Part shown: positions 1-6,024 of the stretch, piece by piece | How positions within the stretch are numbered: position 1 is the stretch's first letter | How the letters are laid out: every line of letters starts with the position of its first letter | Source: Bacillota bacterium | GTDB lineage: Bacteria; Bacillota; Clostridia; Christensenellales; Aristaeellaceae | DNA length: 6,961 nucleotides | Direction: 5' to 3' | Assembly (NCBI GenBank): GCA_023413135.1 | Contig: JAEZQK010000102.1 | Span: 1-6,961, forward strand | Translations under genes and position numbers: made by a program | The notes under the pieces: model-generated | The model's database searches: none | What the model saw: the letters and a program-made list of their open reading frames with translations, nothing else | Told to the model about the DNA's origin: nothing

Positions 1-232
1 ATAGCGTGATGAGCTGTTCTTTCCACACAAAAGAACTTTTCTACGCGAACGCCTGTTTGTCCTTTTGGTTTTGGCTCCACTCTTGCTCTTTTTCTACCCT
101 TGATTCGCATTGATAATCGCCCCTACGATATCGTTTGCTTGTTGGCTTCACTGTCTGGGGGCGTTATAGCTTGGCAACTCATTCACTATGTAATTGAAAG
201 TCCGCCAGCACTGTTTTTCATCATAAAAATGC
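1..232. other. Left-edge region without a convincing gene
   Basis: No recognisable gene lies here, and it is more AT-rich than the gene cluster beside it. Three things can be seen. A minus-strand frame opens at an ATG at 110-108 and runs off the left edge without a stop: 36 codons, strongly basic, beginning MRIKGRKRARVEPKPKGQ. Its upstream sequence (GTAGGGGCGATTATCA) gives at best a poor ribosome-binding site. The stretch at about 107-134 includes the palindrome ACGATATCGT (125-134) and, read on the minus strand, CGTAGGGGCG, a core also found at 6832-6841. The 16-mer ACCCTTGATTCGCATT (96-111) recurs at 5987-6002. No good intrinsic terminator for the minus-strand cluster ending at 233 was found. 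Confidence 0.5.
96..111 (+). repeat. 16-nt direct repeat, first copy
   Basis: ACCCTTGATTCGCATT is identical to 5987-6002. It runs into a GATAATCGCCCCTACG stretch that carries the CGTAGGGGCG core on the minus strand, so this copy may be the flank of a dispersed hairpin element. Confidence 0.6.
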
Positions 233-733
233 CTACAAGTGAAGAATCTGCGGTTTCAATATGCCATCCGGAGAAATATCCAGCATGCCAAAGGTGGGGC
301 CCGGCCCCATGGGCAGCGATACGGAACCTGGATTCATAAGCAGCACACCGTCCTTCTCCTGACAGAAAGCCCGGTGCGTATGGCCAAACAGCGCAGCGCG
401 GCATTGCCTGTCCTTTGCGTAATCAATCAAGAACCTGTCGGTAAGCTTCACCCGCTGACGGTGCCCGTGGGAAAGGAAAAGCCAAAGGCCTTCCGCGCTT
501 ATGACCGCATCTTCCGAAAGCCCCATCATGGCATGGTCATTGTTCCCCCGCACCGCTTGCATTATCGCCATTGGATTATGCTTTTTCATTGCCTGCTTAA
601 GGTCATAAAACTCCTGAACGCCGTCACCAAGAAACGCAAATATATCAATCTTTCCATGTTTCATGGCCGCTTCCAATGCCAAACGCAAAGCGGTCGTATC
701 TCCATGGCTATCGCTGAACAAGGCCGCGCGCAT
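233..733 (-). CDS. YfcE/YsnB-like metallophosphoesterase
   Basis: This is a 166-residue calcineurin-like phosphoesterase of the YfcE/MJ0936 class, probably a cytoplasmic two-metal enzyme that hydrolyses phosphodiesters. The full motif set is visible: DSH (Asp8, His10), GD (Gly36-Asp37), GNNDH (63-67), HGH (89-91), GHTH (117-120) and NPGS (134-137). The length is usual for single-domain members of the family. The ATG is set by AGGAGG at 745-740, six bases upstream. That site overlaps the TAG of the RNase PH-RdgB gene (744-746), and only 10 nt separate the two genes, so translation is probably coupled. The position after rph and rdgB matches ysnB in B. subtilis. The physiological substrate cannot be read from the sequence; E. 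coli YfcE shows phosphodiesterase activity on artificial substrates. Confidence 0.93.
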   Translation of the reverse strand: MRAALFSDSHGDTTALRLALEAAMKHGKIDIFAFLGDGVQEFYDLKQAMKKHNPMAIMQAVRGNNDHAMMGLSEDAVISAEGLWLFLSHGHRQRVKLTDRFLIDYAKDRQCRAALFGHTHRAFCQEKDGVLLMNPGSVSLPMGPGPTFGMLDISPDGILKPQILHL

Positions 734-743
734 GGTTGGCCTC

Positions 744-2060
744 CTACTTAAATGTTCTTTGGATATATTCCAGCATTTTTTCCGCCGCCCTCGCCCTGTG
801 GCTCACGGCGTTTTTTTCCTCCGCCGGCATTTCGGCGAAGGTCTTTCCCGTTTCATATAGGAAGAGCGGATCATAACCGAATCCGTCCGTCCCCCTGGGC
901 GCATGAAGGATCACACCGGGGCAGTCCCCTTCCACCACAGTTGTCGCATGCCCCGGACAGGCCAGGGCTATCGCGGAAATAAACTTTGCAGTACGGTTTG
1001 TTTCCCCCTCCAGATTCTTAAGCAGCAGCGCGTTGTTGGCTGCATCCAAACCATGCTCCCCAGCATATCTGGCAGAGTACACCCCCGGCGCGCCATTTAG
1101 CGCGTCCACCGAAAGCCCGCTGTCATCCGCCAGCGCCCATTGACCTGTAGCCTTCGCTACAGCCTCGGCTTTTAAGACCGCGTTATCCAGGAAGGTGGCG
1201 CCGTTTTCCTCGATCTCACCTGCAAAGCCCGCATCCCGCATGGACACCACGTCAAAGTAGCCGCCGAACATAGCCGAAAGCTCTTTGAGCTTATGGGCGT
1301 TCCCGGTGGCGGCCACCAACAAAGGCTTTACAGCAATGAGCTTTGCCTTCTCCCCAAGCGCTTCCCGCTGGACCGTCATCAAGGTGCGGGTGCCCGCTTC
1401 CCCCAGGGTGAGCAATTGCTCCATTTCCGCCCTGGAAAAGGCCCGCCCCTCCCCCGTGCCCTGCAGCTCAATGAACTCCCCCAGGTCGTTCATGGTAAGG
1501 TTCATATCTACCTGCGCGCCGCTGTCCTCGCTATAGCACAGGTCCAGGCAGGGCGTATCCTTCACCACGCCCACGCTGATGGCTGCCACCTGGCGCCTTA
1601 TAGGCGAGCGCGAAAGCTTCCCTTCCCGGATTAGCTTGTCCACCGCCAGCGTCAGCGCCACGAATGCGCCGGTAATGGAAGCGGTGCGGGTGCCGCCGTC
1701 GGCCTCCAGCACATCGCAGTCCAGGGTGATAGTCCGCTCCCCCAGCGCCTTCATGTCCACCGCCTGACGCAGGCTCCGGCCGATGAGCCGCTGGATCTCC
1801 ACGCTGCGGCCATCCTTCTTGATGCCGTCCCGGGCCTTGCGCCGTCCGGTGGAGGCAGGCAGCATGGCATATTCCGCCGTTACCCAGCCCTGGCCTTTTC
1901 CCCTTAAAAAGGGAGGTACCTCCTCATCCACCGAAGCGGTACAGATGACCCTGGTCTTTCCTGTTTCTATCAGGCAGCTTCCGTCCGCCGTGCCTACAAA
2001 GCCGGGGAGAATCACACATTTGCGGGTTTGATCGGGCGTGCGCCCATCGGTTCTTGTCAT
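744..2060 (-). CDS. rph-rdgB: RNase PH - XTP/dITP diphosphatase (RdgB/HAM1) fusion
   Basis: This is one 438-residue frame holding two complete enzymes. Residues 1 to about 242 are RNase PH, the phosphate-dependent 3'-5' exoribonuclease that trims tRNA 3' ends: MTRTDGRTPDQTR at the start, EEVPPFLRGKGQGWVTAEY (46-64), the ADGGTRTASITGA phosphate-binding loop (120-132), and EDSGAQVDMN (178-187) with the metal ligands Asp179 and Asp185. Residues about 247-438 are RdgB/HAM1, which removes dITP, XTP and similar nucleotides from the pool: LLVAATGNAHKLKEL (247-261), FLDNAVLKA (290-298), ALADDSGLSVDALNGAPGV (309-327, Asp312/Asp313), GTDGFGYDPLF (390-400) and AVSHRARA (418-425). The linker is almost absent. 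In B. subtilis these are separate adjacent genes (rph, ysnA). The ATG at 2060 follows GGGAGGG (2074-2068) at 7 nt. No catalytic motif is missing, so both halves are probably active. Confidence 0.97.
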   Translation of the reverse strand: MTRTDGRTPDQTRKCVILPGFVGTADGSCLIETGKTRVICTASVDEEVPPFLRGKGQGWVTAEYAMLPASTGRRKARDGIKKDGRSVEIQRLIGRSLRQAVDMKALGERTITLDCDVLEADGGTRTASITGAFVALTLAVDKLIREGKLSRSPIRRQVAAISVGVVKDTPCLDLCYSEDSGAQVDMNLTMNDLGEFIELQGTGEGRAFSRAEMEQLLTLGEAGTRTLMTVQREALGEKAKLIAVKPLLVAATGNAHKLKELSAMFGGYFDVVSMRDAGFAGEIEENGATFLDNAVLKAEAVAKATGQWALADDSGLSVDALNGAPGVYSARYAGEHGLDAANNALLLKNLEGETNRTAKFISAIALACPGHATTVVEGDCPGVILHAPRGTDGFGYDPLFLYETGKTFAEMPAEEKNAVSHRARAAEKMLEYIQRTFK

Positions 2061-2200
2061 GGCTTGTCCCTCCCATATAAAATGGAAAGGGACGGAGGTA
2101 AACGCAGGCGGTTTCCCGGCAGCGTTTTGCCGTCCCTTTCCCGGAATTCCTGATTGTATCTTGTTCTTCTTTTTTAAAGAAATTCCTTCCGTAAAGCGGA
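2061..2200 (-). promoter_or_regulatory. Structured leader before rph-rdgB
   Basis: This is the gap between gerM and the fused rph-rdgB gene. On the minus strand the outer arms GGAAAGGGACGG (2141-2130) and CCGTCCCTTTCC (2095-2084) are perfect 12-base complements. Inside, AAACGC (2127-2122) pairs with GCGTTT (2105-2100), and the apex is CGG-GAAA-CCG (2118-2109), a GNRA-type tetraloop. The 3' arm can instead pair with the ribosome-binding site: 2093-2085 against 2066-2074 gives nine pairs, two of them G-U, around a 10-nt loop. The hairpin is followed by ATTTTATAT, a weak U-tract, so partial termination is also possible. A poor -10 match, TACAAT (2158-2153), would start transcription just before the hairpin, but it has no good -35. 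The structure is seen by eye; a regulatory role is inference. Confidence 0.55.
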
Positions 2201-3229
2201 TTAATCGATTTCGATAATGCCTGGGTACTGCGCTAACACATCCTGTTCCTCATTGACGAAGGTGGTGGTATCCTCCTGCTTGGGCACGAACTTCTCGCCC
2301 TCCACTTGCACTTCCACCTTTTTGACGCCGGGGAACTGGGAGCAGGTGAACAGGATGGCCCGGAGGGCCTGCTTGCCGCCGTCGGACTGCTGGGCAACCT
2401 CCATGAATTCCTTGGTGAAGTTCACCGTGACCGTGCCATCCTTCATGGTGACGCCATTCAAGCCGCAATCCTTGGGGATGGGGCGTTCCAGCCCGCTGTC
2501 ATCCCTGGGGCCTTTGGCCAGCTCCAGCATGGCGGTGGTTAGGTCGGCGGTGGAGAAGACGGTGCGCGTGACGGGGATCAGCATCCGCCCCGTCTGAGAG
2601 GGGAAATAAAGCTGGATCATGTCGGCATTGGCGGTGGATGATGTGGAGATGCTCTCCATGTTCAAACCATCCTCCGTAAATGCGCCGCCCACATCCGTGC
2701 CGTGGGTCAGCTTGCTTCTGGCCTGCCCGTCAAACAGGAAGGACACTTCATCCACTGTAGAGAAGGTGGTAAGCGCGCTGGCCACGGCCTGCACCATGAG
2801 CAGCTCTTCCTCGGCGCTGGCGCAGTTGAGCGCCTCCTTGCTCATATCCACCCTTGCCTTTTGATTGGCAATGTTGATATCAAAGGTGGTGCCTTCCGGG
2901 ATCACGGTCCGAAGGCCCAGGCGCGCGGCTTGCAGGTCGTTCTCGCTGCTTTTCACCATCAGGCTTAAGGTTGCCTTGGCTACCCCATCCTGTTTGGGTA
3001 TCTGCCTGGTGACCGGCACCAAATAGCCTTCGCCATCCTGGTAAAACACCACCGTGGGCTGTGTTTCCCCCTGAACGCCGGTGGTAGTGGTCTGTGTTAC
3101 GTCCAGCGGCTGATCCTCATAAAGGATCTGGGTCGATTTAGGCCCCAATCCCCGCAGGGCCAGAACCACCACCAGCGCCGCCGCGCATAGGATCAGGATG
3201 CGCTCGATATCCGTCCGCTTGATCTTCAC
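2201..3229 (-). CDS. gerM: GerM-like sporulation protein, two GerMN domains
   Basis: This encodes a membrane-anchored protein with two GerMN domains. In B. subtilis, GerM is made in the mother cell and helps build the platform of the SpoIIIA-SpoIIQ channel between mother cell and forespore. From a GTG start the product is 342 residues: a short basic N-terminus (MKIKRTDIER), one membrane segment at about 11-28, a Thr/Gln-rich linker, domain 1 at about 60-170 and domain 2 at about 205-312. Both domains have the VPVTR/IPVTR strand and a late DEVSFLFDGQ or KKVEVQVEG strand. An ATG at 3277 would add 16 residues, but AAGGAG (3243-3238) sits 8 nt before the GTG, and a sigma-E-like promoter lies between the two starts, so GTG is preferred. 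The B. subtilis protein is a lipoprotein; here the Cys in ILILC follows Leu and does not fit a lipobox. Confidence 0.9.
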   Translation of the reverse strand: MKIKRTDIERILILCAAALVVVLALRGLGPKSTQILYEDQPLDVTQTTTTGVQGETQPTVVFYQDGEGYLVPVTRQIPKQDGVAKATLSLMVKSSENDLQAARLGLRTVIPEGTTFDINIANQKARVDMSKEALNCASAEEELLMVQAVASALTTFSTVDEVSFLFDGQARSKLTHGTDVGGAFTEDGLNMESISTSSTANADMIQLYFPSQTGRMLIPVTRTVFSTADLTTAMLELAKGPRDDSGLERPIPKDCGLNGVTMKDGTVTVNFTKEFMEVAQQSDGGKQALRAILFTCSQFPGVKKVEVQVEGEKFVPKQEDTTTFVNEEQDVLAQYPGIIEID

Positions 3230-3237
3230 AAAGCTCA

Positions 3238-3243
3238 CTCCTT
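3238..3243 (-). promoter_or_regulatory. Ribosome-binding site deciding the gerM GTG start
   Basis: AAGGAG on the minus strand is followed by an 8-nt spacer and GTG at 3229-3227. The in-frame ATG at 3277 has no comparable site and lies upstream of the likely promoter, so the shorter product is chosen. Confidence 0.75.
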
Positions 3244-3262
3244 GCTTGATGATTGCAGTGAA

Positions 3263-3291
3263 AGTGTATGCCCCCATGCATCCGGCTATGA
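3263..3291 (-). promoter_or_regulatory. Sigma-E-like promoter for gerM
   Basis: On the minus strand CATACACT (3270-3263) matches the -10 consensus of sporulation sigma-E promoters (CATACAnT). Exactly 14 nt upstream is TCATAGC (3291-3285), which fits the first five positions of the sigma-E -35 (kMATAtt). Transcription would start near 3256, giving a leader of about 27 nt before the GTG. Mother-cell sigma-E control is what is known for B. subtilis gerM. The match was made by eye and the -35 is partial. Confidence 0.55.
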
Positions 3292-3323
3292 ATGCCTATT
3301 TGTTCCCGGATAAAACTAGGCGT

Positions 3324-3352
3324 TTGCGCAATTGCTCATTTGGCATTATAAT
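3324..3352 (+). promoter_or_regulatory. Sigma-A promoter for rqcH
   Basis: A perfect -10 TATAAT (3347-3352) lies 17 nt after TTGCGC (3324-3329), which matches the TTG of the -35 consensus. The start point would be near 3359, leaving a leader of about 24 nt that contains the AAGGAGG ribosome-binding site. It is divergent from the gerM promoter, with the two -35 regions about 32 nt apart. No operator-like palindrome is evident between them. Confidence 0.7.
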
Positions 3353-3367
3353 ATCTTCCATCGCATC

Positions 3368-3374
3368 AAGGAGG
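3368..3374 (+). promoter_or_regulatory. Ribosome-binding site deciding the rqcH start
   Basis: A consensus AAGGAGG is followed by 8 nt and then ATG at 3383. An upstream in-frame ATG at 3332 lies before the predicted transcription start and would add 17 unrelated residues, so it is rejected. Confidence 0.85.
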
Positions 3375-3382
3375 ACGGCACC

Positions 3383-5134
3383 ATGCCCATGGATGGCCTG
3401 ACGCTGCAATTTGTAGCCAGGGAGCTGAACGCAAAACTTTCACAGGGGCGCATCGACAAGGTGGCCCAGCCGGAAAAGGATGAGCTGGTATTATTAATCC
3501 GCAGCCAGGGGGAAAACCACCGGCTGCTGCTGTGCGCCAGCCCCAACAACGCCCGGGCACATCTCACGGTGCAAAATCTTTCAAACCCCATGGAGCCGCC
3601 CATGTTTTGTATGCTGATGCGCAAGCATCTGCTGGGCGGGCATGTGCTTTCCGTGCATCAAATTGGCGGCGACCGTATACTGCATGTGGAAATAGAGAAT
3701 ACCGACGAACTGGGCATTTTGACCACCCGCACGCTGATACTGGAGATCATGGGCCGCCACTCCAACCTGATCGCGGTGGATATGCAGGGCAAAATCATCG
3801 ACTCCATCCGGCACGTGGGCCACGACATGAGCCGCGTGCGGGAGGTGCTGCCCGGCCTTCCCTATGAATCTCCCCCCGCACAGGACAAGCTGGACCCCAC
3901 GTCGTTTTCCAAAGAGGAGACCCAGGAAAGGCTGGCTGCCCTAAATGGGAGGCTGGACAAGGCGCTGGCCTCCGTTTTCCGGGGCCTATCAGGCGTTGCC
4001 GCTCAGGAGATCGCTTACCGACTAACCGGCAGCGACAAGGCCCTTATGGAGGAAATCGATTTAGGCACCCTCAGCCAGAGACTGTTTGATTTTATGAACT
4101 TTATCCCAAGCCTTACCCCTCCTGTGCTGCAAAAAGATCCGGATGGCGCAGCCATCGACGTCTTCCCCTTCCCCTATCTTGGCCGGGATACATCGCTGCA
4201 AACGGCCTGCACCTCCATCAGCCAGGCGCTGGATGCGTTTTTTTCCACCCGTGACCAGGCGGAGCGCATCTCTCAAAAAAGCGCCTCCCTCAACAGGCTT
4301 CTCAAAACCCATATTGAGCGGTGCGAAAAAAAGCTGGCCTTGCAGTTGCAGGAATTGGAAAATAGCGCCCGCATGGAGGAATACCGCATCCTGGGCGATC
4401 TGATCAACGCCAACCTGTATCAGTTGCGCAAGGGGCAGGATACGGTAAGGCTTCAAAATTTCTACGACCCCGAAGGCGGATACATTGACATCGCGATGGA
4501 CAAGCAATTAACCCCCGCGCAAAACGCCCAAAGGTACTTCAAGCGCTACCAAAAAGCCAGGGCCGCAAAGGAGACGGCGGCCGCGCAAAAGGAAAAGACG
4601 CTGGCAGAGCTTGCCTTCCTGGAAGGCGCGCTGGACGATTTGCAAAAATGTGTGGAGGAATCCGAGCTTTCCGAGATCAGGCAGGAATTGCAAAAAGCCG
4701 GCTACATACGGGCCAGCCACAGCCGCAAGCCGCAAAGAAAGCTACCGGAAAGCCGGCCCTTCCGCTATGAAAGCAGGGACGGCATCGAGATCCTGGTAGG
4801 CAAAAACAGCCTGCAAAACGACAGGATCACAAGTAATGCCCGGGGGGAGGAAACCTGGCTTCATGCCAAGGATATGCCCGGTTCCCACGTCATCATCCGC
4901 AAGGAGGGAGATATTCCCGAGTCCACCCTGCTGGAGGCTGCCCAGTTGGCCGCCTACTACAGCCGGGGCAGGCAAAGCGCAGGGGTGCCCATCGACTACA
5001 CGCTGCGCAAGTACGTCAAAAAGCCCGGCGGCAGCCCAGCGGGCTTCGTCATATACGTAAACCAGCGCACATTATTCATCACCGTATCCGAAAGCGATAT
5101 CAAAAAGATCAAGGAGCTGCAACCCGGGAAATAG
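3383..5134 (+). CDS. rqcH: RqcH, ribosome quality-control NFACT protein
   Basis: RqcH (Rqc2/NEMF family, older name FbpA-like) binds 50S subunits that still carry peptidyl-tRNA and recruits Ala-tRNA to add a C-terminal alanine tail, marking the stalled peptide for proteolysis. The product is 583 residues, a normal length. Visible parts are an NFACT-N domain from MPMDGLTL with Asp97-Arg98 (GGDRIL), the pair needed for tailing in B. subtilis, and EIMGRHSNLI (121-130); an HhH-type middle; a charged coiled-coil at roughly 290-440; and the C-terminal NFACT-R domain with ETWLHAKDMPGSHVIIR at about 490-506. The start is set by the AAGGAGG site at 3368. A hypothetical older name is fibronectin-binding protein. 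The gene stands divergent from gerM and just ahead of a nucleoside phosphorylase; no terminator separates them. Confidence 0.96.
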   Translation: MPMDGLTLQFVARELNAKLSQGRIDKVAQPEKDELVLLIRSQGENHRLLLCASPNNARAHLTVQNLSNPMEPPMFCMLMRKHLLGGHVLSVHQIGGDRILHVEIENTDELGILTTRTLILEIMGRHSNLIAVDMQGKIIDSIRHVGHDMSRVREVLPGLPYESPPAQDKLDPTSFSKEETQERLAALNGRLDKALASVFRGLSGVAAQEIAYRLTGSDKALMEEIDLGTLSQRLFDFMNFIPSLTPPVLQKDPDGAAIDVFPFPYLGRDTSLQTACTSISQALDAFFSTRDQAERISQKSASLNRLLKTHIERCEKKLALQLQELENSARMEEYRILGDLINANLYQLRKGQDTVRLQNFYDPEGGYIDIAMDKQLTPAQNAQRYFKRYQKARAAKETAAAQKEKTLAELAFLEGALDDLQKCVEESELSEIRQELQKAGYIRASHSRKPQRKLPESRPFRYESRDGIEILVGKNSLQNDRITSNARGEETWLHAKDMPGSHVIIRKEGDIPESTLLEAAQLAAYYSRGRQSAGVPIDYTLRKYVKKPGGSPAGFVIYVNQRTLFITVSESDIKKIKELQPGK

Positions 5135-5136
5135 TT

Positions 5137-5153
5137 ATGAAAGGAATTTTCAT
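5137..5153 (+). repeat. Short hairpin between rqcH and the phosphorylase gene
   Basis: ATGAAA and TTTCAT form a perfect 6-bp stem around GGAAT, immediately before the AGGAGGG ribosome-binding site (5155-5161) of the next gene. It has no U-tract and is too weak for a terminator; it may be chance, or may slightly affect initiation. Confidence 0.3.
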
Positions 5154-5168
5154 CAGGAGGGATAAGAA

Positions 5169-5939
5169 ATGCCCGTTATAAAGCATGAATACCCTATTCT
5201 TGAATACGACCCAGAAAAAAACGGTGTAATCCGTCCGAACAGAAGCGGACGCTCACAGGTTCCCAATAAATGTATGATAACCTTCTTCGGCGAGGTGCTC
5301 GATGATTTTGTAATAAAGCACGGGGCAAAAGAAATCAGTCACTACAGTTCGGAAATGCGCAGATTTCCAATCTACCAGGCCACATATAAGGGGGTTAGCG
5401 TCAGTCTGATTCAGGCCGTCGTGGGTTCGGCGTCGATCGCAATGATGGCCGACCTGCTGATCGGGTACGGTGTGACCGAGTTGATCGCCTGTGGGAGTTG
5501 CGGCGTTCTGACCGATATTCCGGCAGGAGATGTCATCATCCCGACATCCGCTCTTCGGGACGAAGGTGCATCGTACCATTATCTTCCTCCGTCGCGAGAG
5601 ATAGCCATCGATAAAGGCGTTATTGAAACAATAAAGGATGCACTTGACGAATATCATATGCCTTACATCGAAGCCAAAACATGGACTACCGACGCCTTCT
5701 ACCGCGAAACGCCTGACATGATAACATATCGCAGAGAAGAAGGCTGCTCCGTTGTGGAAATGGAATGTGCAGCGCTTGCTGCGGTGGCACAGTTCCGGGG
5801 CATACGGTTTGGGCAGCTTTTGTACAGCGGGGACATCCTGACGGATTTTGAGAATTATGACGAACGTGGATGGTACAAAAATCTTACCGCGAGGGAAAAA
5901 CTGTTTTTACTGTCGCTTGAGGCGCTGATAAGATTGTAA
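5169..5939 (+). CDS. Uridine-phosphorylase-like nucleoside phosphorylase
   Basis: This is a 256-residue member of the PNP/UDP phosphorylase family (NP-I), which splits a nucleoside with phosphate into base and ribose-1-phosphate. Seen are GSASIAMMADLLIGYGVTEL (86-105) and CGSCGVL (108-114), the phosphate and base pocket core; IIPTSALRDEGASYHYLP (123-140); WTTDAFYRE (172-180); the ribose-binding VVEMECAALAAVA (195-207); and Ser220-Gly-Asp222, at the place of the catalytic Asp in purine enzymes. The length agrees with uridine phosphorylase (about 253 residues), but substrate choice between uridine and a purine nucleoside cannot be settled. AGGAGGG (5155-5161) lies 7 nt before the ATG. Only 34 nt follow rqcH, so shared transcription is likely. 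The gene is visibly less GC-rich than rqcH and the rph fusion, which may mean separate ancestry. Confidence 0.92.
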   Translation: MPVIKHEYPILEYDPEKNGVIRPNRSGRSQVPNKCMITFFGEVLDDFVIKHGAKEISHYSSEMRRFPIYQATYKGVSVSLIQAVVGSASIAMMADLLIGYGVTELIACGSCGVLTDIPAGDVIIPTSALRDEGASYHYLPPSREIAIDKGVIETIKDALDEYHMPYIEAKTWTTDAFYRETPDMITYRREEGCSVVEMECAALAAVAQFRGIRFGQLLYSGDILTDFENYDERGWYKNLTAREKLFLLSLEALIRL

Positions 5940-5960
5940 GGGGTGGCTAATGACGCGCCG

Positions 5961-5981
5961 ATTAACAAGCCGGATGTTAAT
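5961..5981 (+). repeat. Inverted repeat between the phosphorylase and GNAT genes
   Basis: ATTAAC (5961-5966) and GTTAAT (5976-5981) flank 9 nt. It lacks a T-run, so it is not an intrinsic terminator. It could be an operator, or chance. It lies just upstream of the 16-nt repeat copy at 5987-6002. Confidence 0.25.
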
Positions 5982-5986
5982 TCTCA

Positions 5987-6002
5987 ACCCTTGATTCGCA
6001 TT
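5987..6002 (+). repeat. 16-nt direct repeat, second copy
   Basis: ACCCTTGATTCGCATT here is identical to 96-111, in the same orientation. The bases before it also resemble each other (TTCT then A/CCC). The copies are about 5.9 kb apart and bracket the whole gerM-to-phosphorylase segment. This copy lies in the untranslated leader of the GNAT gene. Confidence 0.6.
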
Positions 6003-6024
6003 AACAAAGAAAGGAAGTCTTTTT

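Noticed and set aside
100..339. Plus-strand frame with a hydrophobic stretch at the left edge
   Set aside because: It starts at a TTG without a ribosome-binding site, and its second half is antisense to the phosphoesterase gene.
239..751. 170-codon plus-strand frame opposite the phosphoesterase gene
   Set aside because: It lies antisense to a gene with a full catalytic motif set, shows no family features and has no ribosome-binding site.
2084..2141. The leader hairpin as a simple strong terminator of gerM
   Set aside because: The U-tract after it is only ATTTTATAT and the hairpin has internal loops and a GNRA apex, so a structured leader fits better, though partial termination is not excluded.
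3230..3277. Upstream ATG extending GerM by 16 residues
   Set aside because: It has no ribosome-binding site and lies upstream of the likely promoter; the GTG at 3229 has AAGGAG at good spacing.
3332..3382. Upstream ATG extending RqcH by 17 residues
   Set aside because: It lies before the expected transcription start of the 3324-3352 promoter and overlaps its -10 region; the consensus ribosome-binding site serves the ATG at 3383, which gives the usual MPMDGLTL start.
4061..4507. 148-codon minus-strand frame inside rqcH
   Set aside because: It is an antisense shadow of a conserved coding region with no recognisable domain.
5253..5657. 134-codon minus-strand frame inside the nucleoside phosphorylase gene
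   Set aside because: It is antisense to conserved phosphorylase motifs and has no coding signal of its own.
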